From contig RBNI01003049.1 in assembly GCA_003990745.1 (NCBI GenBank), forward strand, positions 1 to 16,784: a DNA stretch of 16,784 nucleotides, read 5' to 3'. This document shows positions 9,599-16,784 of the stretch, piece by piece (position 1 is the stretch's first letter; the number at the start of each line of letters is the position of its first letter). The position numbers and the translations under genes were made by a program. Origin of the DNA: Jimgerdemannia flammicorona. Lineage: Eukaryota; Mucoromycota; Endogonomycetes; Endogonales; Endogonaceae. Below the pieces are notes generated by a model, which saw nothing but the letters and a program-made list of their open reading frames with translations, did not search any database and was not told where the DNA came from.

Positions 9599-10634
9599 AT
9601 AGTGGTTGGCTTGGGGTTGATTGCTGATATTGAGGAGCTCAAGAAGACAGTGGAGTGATATGAGGTATACTCTGGGGCTAAACTCAACTGGTACAAGTGT
9701 GAAATGATGGTGTTAGGCAATAGTCTGGTGGGAGGAGACATCATTGGAACAATTGTTCCTGCTGGGGAGACAGTATAGTACTTGAGTATATATCTGTCAG
9801 TATATGGGTCAGTCCTATCAAGACCTTGGTGAGAGCAGAGAGTTGTGATATGAGGAGAGGCCCTGTGGAGTTGAGGAGGACACCACTTGTCCCTGATAGG
9901 GTATGTTTCAATTTTGAACACCTACTGGCTGCTGAAGCTGTAGTATTTGGCATATAACCTGGACTTCCTGGCCTGGGTGGTGAAGAGACTGATGAAACTG
10001 ACCAAGAGGTAGATCTGGGCTGAGAGAAGGAGTTATATTAGCTGGGAGGTCCTATCTTTACCAGTGCCTTAGACTGGTTGATTTTCCAAAGAGGTTGTAC
10101 TGCCTGAGAGCATAGTAGCTGAAGAGAGGGGTGGAACTGCAAGGGGGTGGCTGGGTTCCCCTGATGCAGAAGGTCTGGGAGATGAGATCTTTACTAAAAG
10201 GCTCTACAGGAGATCTACTGTCCTTGGTTGGACTTCAGAACACTGTGCACATGCAGTATAGAGGCTTCTGGTGGGGGGTAGCAGAGAGGGCTCACTGTAT
10301 TGAAATTTATTGGTTGGGAAATGAAGAGGAGGTGCCATGGGACCCAGTGATGTAGAGATGAGACTGAGTGCTACTGGGGGGAGTCCCCTTGGTTGAATTT
10401 GATATTAGGAAGGGGATCAAGTACTAGAGGGGGCTGGGACAGGATCTATGGCCTAGAGGATGGCAGCTGACAGGTATCAGAGAGGGGTGAGACTGGATCA
10501 GAGTTTGGGCCTGGAGTGCTGAGGTATGATGGTAGATGCTGCTAAAGTACTGAGTAGTCTGATAGTGCATACTGTAGAGAAATGTCATGCTCAACTTCTG
10601 CTGGAGACATCTGGTCAAGAGGGGAAGCTTCAAA

Positions 10635-10706
10635 TGTGAGGAGTGCCACAATATAGGATGGGAAGGAAGAATTGTGCAGATGCCAGAATATTGGCTGGGT
10701 GAGTGT
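10635..10706 (+). other. C-terminal zinc element of ORF2, copy 1
   Basis: The codons give CEEC, then after about 14 residues MPEYW, then WLGEC. This fits the CCHC-type zinc element that ends many L1-like ORF2 proteins (zf-RVT type). The histidine has become tyrosine (CAT to TAT). Copy 2 keeps His at 16378 but has lost the last Cys, so the ancestor can be read from the pair. Confidence 0.65.
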
Positions 10707-11259
10707 AAGGTACTTAGTAACTTTTGGCTAGCAGTTGAGGATCAATTGGATATCATACATAGGGGGGATGGTGAGTGGGATCAGTGGGAGGATTTGAGAG
10801 ATAGATTGGTGGGAGTAGTGGAAATGGAGTGGCTTACTTTGAGTTGGGTATTGGTAGTTTGAGTGGGGTTGACAGGTTACTAGTTATTAGTTTTTGAGAA
10901 AGAGAGGAGTATGGATTTAGAGGTGATGGCAAGGGCTAATAGAGGATATTATGATAGACTAGTAGCTTAGTTGGGGCTTGCAGAGTGGCTAGAGAGATCA
11001 CTTGGTAGAGAAAATATATGGGCAGAGTGGAGGGAGGGTTGGGGGTACACCTTTTTCTCTGGTACAATTCATGTTACACCAACTTCAAGCAATGGTTTTC
11101 AATACAACTCAGAGAAAAGGTACTATAAAAATATCAGGTGGATCTGGGGCATTTGGCTGGCAGAATGTAGAGAGAGGTTATGGCCTGGAGATGGGGGCCT
11201 TTGGAGGGTCAAAGGGTAGAGAGAACTCTGGAGGAGAACCAGCATTGGGTGGAAATGGG

Positions 11260-13161
11260 GAAAGGCCTGGCCCTCTAGCTTTGTAGATAAGGTGAAGGAG
11301 AGTAGATGGCCAGCAGGCTCTAGGGCTGATGCTGCTGAGAGGAAGGGCAAGGTAAGTGCTGGTGTTGGGAGGGGGAGCAGTACTCAGACAGAGGATGTGA
11401 GCACAGGTGCTGGAGGTACTGTGGCTGAGGAAGTGACTGTTGATGGGAGTGTGATGGGGAATCAGGAAAAAAAACGAGATATGATAGCTGATGGCAGGGT
11501 AGAACAGGGGTTCCTGAAGGGGAAGGGGGACCTGGCAGATAGTATGATAGGGCTGGCAGTAGCACCATTACTCAAGAAGTCAATTTTGGAGTTTGCTGTG
11601 ATCTTGTGCTTCTAGGGCTTGGTGGTGATGGTGAGGATGGTCTTGGGGATTATCTCAAAGCAGGTGGCTGGGGCTACCTCAGTGAAGTTTCTGAAGGGTC
11701 TTGAGGAGATTGAGGTGGACTTTGAGGAGGTGGGTCCACTAGATGTGGCTCTGAAGACTAGAGTAGCTGTAGGAGAAGTGGTGGTCTCTATAGTGCACTG
11801 TCTGAGGTGGGACCCCAGAGTGGTTCAGTTGACAGTGAAGGGGATATATATAGTAACAGCAGTTGAGATGAGAAGGAGGGTTGAGGAGGTGATGGCAGAG
11901 TATGACAATGTGGTAGATATTGGTTTCCAGATTTGGGAGGGGACCACTATCATGACTGGAGATGTTAATATCAGAATTTGACTGGCTGGGAAGGAGGCCA
12001 CTGAAAAGACAAGTGACTGGCCATCAGTGATACTATGGGGGGCTTTCATTTGTTGAATATCGAGGGTGAAAGGGAGTGAGGAGGAGGAGGAGGATCTTTT
12101 GGAGGCTCTGAAGGAGATGAGTGGTGCTGTTGAGAGGAGAGCCAAGATGTGGAAGAAGTATGTGAAGTCGATGCATTTGGAGATTATAGAAGGAAAGTAT
12201 ATCCACACTGATAGGAGGTAGTGGGAGAGGGTACAGGGGCGTAAGAGGCAGAGAGAGCTGTTGGCAAGTATGGAGGGTAGGGCAAAGAAGAATGATAGTG
12301 GTGTTGAGGGAGCTGGAGGTGCCAAGAAGAGTGTCTGGTCTGGGAAGAGGAGGGGGAATGATGAGGAGGATCAGAAGGGAGCTGAGAAGTCACCACCAAA
12401 TGACCTGTATGCAGATGGCACCTTCAAAGTCTGAGAACAGAACTTGGATAGCACTCCCCCCCCTTTTATCAGGAGGAGTCCTGTGGTGAGGAGCTAGGGA
12501 GTGGAGGATGTGCCAATGCATAGTGCCCAGCAAGTTCATTTTGGAGTTCCTGATGTGGAGAAAGGGAGTCAGTTGGTGGCAGTTAGTGAGGATGAGCTGG
12601 TGGACATCATGGAGGAGGAGTGGGATGAGTCTGCAAGTACTAGAGTGGACATGATGATGCTGAGTGCAGGAAGGCTGGCATCTCTAGATGGGAAGGAGGT
12701 GGGGAACCTTCTGTAGATGAGCAAGATGATGAACAACTTGGCAGCAAAGAGTTGGGAGAGGTGGACTTAAGGGTGATGAGTGAGGAGTACTGGGCAAGGG
12801 TTTTGCATGGTGATGAGGTGATGGAGGCACTGAAGGCTGAGGTGCTTGTGATTTTTCTGGAGAAGAAGGAGTATGAGATTGATAAGGAAAGGGAGGCTGA
12901 GCTAGCAATTGTGGCTGATGAGAGAGCTGCATACTGTTGGGCAGAGTGTCATGGATTGCAGCTCTAGCAAGAGATATGCCTGAAGTATTAGGAGGAGTTT
13001 GAGGAAAAGGATGGGGAGATGGCTGAACTTCTGGTGGGATTGGAGGTGAAGATGGCTGTAGAGAAGGAAGTGGATGACAAACACAACCTGGACTTGGCAA
13101 GAGAAGGGATGAGTGTGGACTTGTAGAGGAGGAGTGGAACTTCTAAACATTATTCCTAATG
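11260..13161 (+). pseudogene. LINE ORF1 (RNA-binding type), copy 2
   Basis: Homologous to 5526-7562. One frame continues from about 11274 (SFVDKVK) to 12716, broken by stops including TAG at 11613, TGA at 11979 and TGA at 12432. A one-base loss near 12740 then shifts it to the frame of the C-terminal domain. The middle domain is clearer here than in copy 1: VVQLTVKGIYIVTAVE, then VMAEYDNVVDIGF and TIMTGDVNIRI (about 11821-11978). This is the beta-helix-beta layout, with a TG-containing hairpin, of the RRM-like domain found in several LINE ORF1s (an inference from pattern only). An acidic EEEEED stretch and a basic coiled region (RRAKMWKKYVKSMH, about 12135-12176) follow, then YEIDKEREAEL (about 12869-12901). 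The 5' limit and start codon are uncertain. Confidence 0.7.
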
Positions 13162-13178
13162 AACAGTACAACTAACAT

Positions 13179-16100
13179 TTTTCTCTGAATGTGAATAGTC
13201 TACAGGCTCTGGGCAGCATAAGAATATTTTTTCTTGGCTTAAGGGATTGGAGGCTGATCTCTTTCTGCTACAGGATGTTTGATTTGAGGATGATGAGAAT
13301 AGGGAGACATAGACTAGAGAATGGAGAGGATCTGTAGCTTGGATTGGCAAAGTGGCAATTTTGGTTCGAGGTGGTAAAGGGGACTTAAGTGGAATAAGAG
13401 GCTGGGGAGATCATTTGGTATGGGGGGAGTGGCATAGACCTGGGTAGGTGCTGATGAAGGTTGGATCTTACTATTGCCCAGCAGTTAGAAGTGAGCAGAT
13501 TGCTTAAATTAAGGGTCTTTTGGAAGAGGGCTCTCTACTGGAGGAGGGGGTCAATATTCTGGATGAGGACTTTAATATGGTACAGGATATTCAGTTGGAT
13601 AGGACTGATAGAGGGAGGAGTGCTGGTGGTAGAAGTGGTGGCTTGGATATGTGGGAGGAGGTGGAGAATCTTAGCTCACTGGGGGATATAGGGAGGATAG
13701 GATAGGGAGACAGGAGGATTTATACATACTGGATGAATGGACTGGATATAAGGATTGACTGGATCCTAATGGCTGAATACTGGGGAATAGATGTTTGGAA
13801 GTCTCTGGAGGTAGAGTGGTGTCTATGGTCTGAACATTGGGGTCTCTTGGGGTAGGGGTAGTTTAGGGGGAGTGGAGATGGACCTGGACATTGGCACCTT
13901 AACTTCTCCCTACTGGCTGAGAAGGTTTTGTAGGATCTATGGGTGAAGAACATCTAAGTGAAGATTGCTGGCTGGACATGTAAGGGTTTGCCAGTGGGTG
14001 TCTGATGGTTAAAGTTGAAAGAGACTGTATGGGTTTACTGGAGAGGAGCTGGTAGGGAGGCTGGGAAGCAGAGAAGGAAAAGAGTAAGGTGGGCTTTCAA
14101 TCAGTTGGTTAGACTGCAGATGGAATGGGCAGATTTGTTGAACTCTGGCAGGATAGATGATTGGAGGTTGGCACAGACAAAATTGGAGGTGATAGAGCTA
14201 CAACAGGTGTTGAGAGAGAAGGAGGAGATGCATATGAAAGGAATGGTAGCTAGGCTGAGATGGCAGGGACTTGAGGAGGGGGAGAGGCCTACTAAGTACT
14301 TGTCACAGCTCCTCCAGGCCAGGAGGGTGTGGTATCAATGAGATGGAGTCCTGGATGCAGAGGGGAAAATGGTGCATGGTATACAACAGATCTTGGGGAT
14401 ACTAAAGGAGAGGTAGAGGGGTCTGTGGAGTGAGGAAGATAGGGGTGAGGATGAGGAGACAATTGGAAATATACTGGAGAATTGGGAACTGCTGCAAGTG
14501 GAGGGTCTTGGTGACTTGATCCTTCCAGTCCAAGAGGAGGAGATTCAGAGAGTCATTGCAGCAACTAAGCTTGAGATGGTATCAGGAGAGGATGGGCTAC
14601 CTTGGGACTTTTGAAAGAAGATAGTGAAGGTTCCTGAAGTTCTAGGAGAGATGGCAGCTCTCTGTGACCATGTTCTTCTGAATGGTGAGTGGGTTGGAGA
14701 ACAGGACTTGGGGTTGGTGGCCTTGTTGTACAAAGATAAGGGGAGAAGAGAGGACTGGAAGAACTAGAGACTGATCATGCTTCTGGATATGGATAGGAAG
14801 ATAGTGACCAAGGTGATTGTTGCAAGACTACAGAAGATTGCCCAACAGGTGCTGGGTGAGGAGCAGCAGGGCTTTGTTGGAGGTCAGCTCATCAGAGATG
14901 GGACAGCCTGGGTTCATGGCATTTTGAGGGAGTATGGGCTTGTGGATTGGATGGAAGATTGGTTTTTCTGGACCAGGAGAAGGCCTATGACTGCATTTGG
15001 AGGGTGTGGCTGGGCAAGGTACTGGATAGAATTGGTGTTCTCTCACAATTTCGAGTTTCTATATTGAATCTGTTAGAGAGCAGTAGGGCAGCACCAATGT
15101 ATAATGGTCATCAGGGTCTGGTATTCCCCTTGAGAAGAGGAGTTCCTCAGGGAGATCCATTGTCTCCTATCCTCTATGCCCTTTCATTGGAACCTTTGAT
15201 GGATAGAATATGACAGAAGGTGGCAGGGCTCTCTGTATATAGTGTGGTATAGAAGGTGGGGGCCTTTGCTGATGATATAGTAGTTGGACTTAGCTCAGTG
15301 GCAGATGTTGAGATGCTTAAGGAGATGGTTGAATGGTATGAGGCACATTCCAGAGTGAAACTCAACTAGCATAAGTGTGAGATGATAGTGCTGGGGTACA
15401 GACTAGTGGTTGGGGACATCATTGGAACAATTGTCCCTACAGAAGAGGTGGTGAGATATCTGGGCATCTTTCTCTCTGTATATGGTTCTGTCTTGCCACA
15501 AGTGTGGTGGGAAAGAAGGGTGACCATTTGGGGGGAGGCTCTTAGGGATTAGAGAGGGCGCTATATCTCTCTAGCAGACCAGGTATCAATTCTGAATATC
15601 TACTGATTCCCTAAGCTATGGTATATTGCATACCATTTGGACTTTCCAGCTTGGGTGGTGAAGAGACTGATGAAACTGGCTAGAGACTAGATTTGGGCAG
15701 AAAGGCAGTCTCAGATCAGTTGGGATACTTGGGTAACACCAGTAGTTCAGGGAGGGCTTGGTCTAGTAGACCTTCCTAAGAGACTGTACTGCTTATGAGC
15801 TTGATGGCTGAAAAGGACTATTGATTTGCAGGAAAGGGGTTGGATACTGCAGATGTAGAAGGTGTGGGAGATGAGATTCTCCTCACAAGAGTTCTTGAGA
15901 GATTAACTCTCTCTGGTAGATCTAGATAGCAGCTGATGGCTAAGGTATAAGGACTTCTGGTGGAGGGTGGTGGAGGGAGCACACTGAATAGGCCTACACT
16001 GGCAAGACAATGAGAGAGAGATGCTGTAGGATCCAGCTATGTGATATTGGGACAGACTGCTTCTAGGGGGTGTTCTACTTGCTGAGTTCGATATTAGTGA

Positions 16101-16784
16101 TGGAGTGGAGTATCAGTGGGGACTTGGCCAGGATCTTTGGCCAAGTAGTTGGCAGGCAGTGAGGATTGGCAAGAAGTGAGACTGGGCAGGAGTCTGGTCA
16201 TAGAGTGCTGAGGTGCAGAGGTGGCTTCCTCCCAAGTTCTGGATGATATGGTAGCAGATGCTGCAGAGGAATATCATGTTGAATTTTCATACTGGGCATC
16301 TGGTGGATGGTGGCCAATTAGATTGTGAGGAGTGTTATAATGTAGGGCAAGTTGGGGGATTTGTACAGATGCCAGAACATTGGTTAGGAGAGGTGAGGTT
16401 CTGGGGGACTTTTGGATAGCAGTAGGGGACTAGCTGGGTGTAGAGAGGAGGCCAGATAGAGTGAGAGGTCACTGGGAGGATTTGAAATCTCAGTTAGTGG
16501 GTAGTGTAGGCAATAGTTGGCTCACTATAGGGTGGGTTTTGGTGATATAGATAGGGTTGGCTGGATATTGGCTCTTTGTTTTCAAGGAGGGGTGATAGAT
16601 GGGTATATAAGAGAAGCTGTTAAGGTGGGAGGGGTTGGTGGGAGATTTGCTGACTGGGTGGTGGGTTGGTTGGAGTCTCAGGGTGGGCAATGTCACCATC
16701 TGGTGGAAGGGATATATGAACAGAGTGGTGAGCAGGTGGAGATAGTGTCTGACAGTATGGTCTTTCATCAAGAGAGAGTGGGGG
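13179..16784 (+). pseudogene. LINE ORF2 (endonuclease-RT), copy 2, runs off window
   Basis: Same protein as 7519-11040. SLNVNSL opens at 13182. A T-run indel near 13230 then gives the frame used to about 14955, and a second T-run indel near 14965 gives the frame used to the end. Motifs: LLQDV (about 13267), DFN (13568-13576), SEH in place of SDH (13829-13837), GFVGGQLIRD (about 14872), motif A FLDQEKAYD (Asp at 14971), motif B GVPQGDPLSPILYAL (15139-15183), FADD (15265-15276), GGLGLVDLP (about 15751-15777), CEEC (16324-16335) and PEHW (His at 16378). GGLGL-x-DL downstream of the RT is typical of L1-clade proteins. Stops such as TGA after MDRI (about 15211) and TAG in LN-stop-HKCE (about 15367, TGG in copy 1) are transition-type. 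Confidence 0.8.
15139..15276 (+). other. RT motif B and FADD, best-preserved block
   Basis: This is the least damaged catalytic stretch in the window. Motif B keeps PQGDPLSPILYALSLEPL and motif C keeps AFADDIVVGL in the same frame, with only transition-type stops between them (about 15211 and 15250). It is the best segment for assigning the family by phylogeny. Confidence 0.8.

Larger units (their letters stand above)
7519..11040 (+). pseudogene. LINE ORF2 (endonuclease-RT), copy 1
   Basis: The polyprotein would nick DNA and reverse-transcribe the element RNA. The AP-endonuclease opens with SLNVNGL (7522), then LLQDV (7606), GGDFN (7903-7917, catalytic Asp/Asn) and SDH (8170-8178, catalytic His). 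The RT follows: LLYKNKERREDWKNW (about 9049-9093), GFIGGQLIRD (9199), motif A FLDQEK (Asp at 9297), motif B (G-x-PQ-x-DPLSPIL, 9460-9501) and FADD (9587-9598). The C-terminus has C-x2-C (10635, 10644), Tyr in place of His (10689) and Cys (10704). One frame holds from 7519 to about 9250. Small indels then move it (near 9250, the T-run at about 9290, and 9513), and an 11-12 base loss near 10060 removes the GGLGL region. Stops are nearly all TAG or TGA. Confidence 0.8.
5379..11050 (+). mobile_element. L1-like non-LTR retrotransposon, copy 1 (dead)
   Basis: This is a LINE of about 5.67 kb carrying ORF1 then ORF2. The 5' limit is where similarity to copy 2 begins: TTTCTCTGGTA at 5381 matches 11054, followed by scattered matches (TTACAC, GAGAAAAG-TACTA). 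The 3' limit is where copy 2's homologous 5' end abuts. Matching 3' blocks (10997-11040 against 16691-16736) show that the body is collinear. Copy 2 carries further sequence past the point where copy 1 stops, so copy 1 seems 3'-truncated or invaded. There is no poly(A) and no clear target-site duplication. L1 affinity is inferred from APE plus RT plus C-terminal zinc element without a visible RNase H. The exact ends are uncertain by tens of bases. Confidence 0.75.
11051..16784 (+). mobile_element. L1-like non-LTR retrotransposon, copy 2 (dead, partial)
   Basis: This is a second copy of the same LINE family, in direct orientation and beginning where copy 1 ends. Offsets to copy 1 are about 5673 at the 5' end, 5649 in ORF1, 5678 at FADD and 5694 near the end, showing only modest indels. 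ORF2 has just two evident frameshifts, both at T-runs, so inactivation is almost entirely by substitution. The 3' end, any tail and any target-site duplication lie beyond the window. Divergence from copy 1 is considerable, so these are not a recent identical duplication, unless decay was fast. Confidence 0.75.

Noticed and set aside
9600..10600. RNase H domain after the RT, as in Tad-type LINEs
   Set aside because: I searched both copies between FADD and the zinc element and saw no DG-S or other RNase H motif pattern. The downstream GGLGL-type motif instead resembles L1-clade proteins.
11825..13171. Minus-strand open frames over ORF1 of copy 2 (11825-12325, 12684-13100, 12902-13171)
   Set aside because: Same antisense composition effect as in copy 1; proline/serine-rich low-complexity translations. 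The sense frame carries the conserved blocks shared by both copies.
1..16784. CRISPR array, tRNA, rRNA, prokaryotic operon or defence system
   Set aside because: There are no regularly spaced repeats, no cloverleaf or rRNA-like sequence, and no prokaryotic gene organisation. All recognisable coding content is retroelement-derived.

Overview
The window looks like repeat-rich fungal DNA with no intact host gene. The evidence is degraded LTR-retrotransposon fragments, two L1-like non-LTR retrotransposons, and pervasive C-to-T decay of repeats at CpG and CpA sites, resembling repeat-induced point mutation (RIP) or methylation-driven deamination. By eye I find only about a dozen CpG dinucleotides in 16.8 kb, and none between roughly 210 and 6,500. 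I cannot name the species.

Layout. Positions 1-5378 are AT-rich relic DNA. It holds a pair of LTR-like direct repeats (220-352 and 765-898), a badly decayed minus-strand gag with a ruined zinc knuckle (about 1676-3390), a C-rich segment with two uncertain plus-strand coding remnants (about 3420-4500), and a cluster of AT-rich foldbacks (5026-5189). Composition changes at about 5.4-5.5 kb to a G-rich, C-poor plus strand that continues to the end.

Positions 5379-11050 and 11051-16784 are two head-to-tail copies of the same non-LTR retrotransposon, with almost no spacer and an offset of about 5.67 kb. Each has an ORF1 (nucleic-acid-binding type, no visible CCHC knuckle) and, in the +1 frame relative to ORF1, an ORF2 with an AP-endonuclease, a reverse transcriptase (fingers, motif A, motif B, FADD) and a C-terminal CCHC-type zinc element. 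No RNase H is evident. A GGLGL-type motif downstream of the RT supports L1-like affinity. Both copies are dead: stops are almost all of the kind produced from CAG, CAA, CGA or TGG by transitions, and several of the few frameshifts lie at T-runs. Copy 1 lacks the last stretch of 3' sequence present in copy 2, and copy 2 runs off the window.

In life ORF1 would coat the element RNA and ORF2 would nick target DNA and prime reverse transcription. Here only the fossil remains. I found no undescribed defence or metabolic system. The most interesting points are the tandem LINE arrangement, the near-complete CpG loss that can be read site by site by comparing the two copies, and the unusual conserved ORF1.
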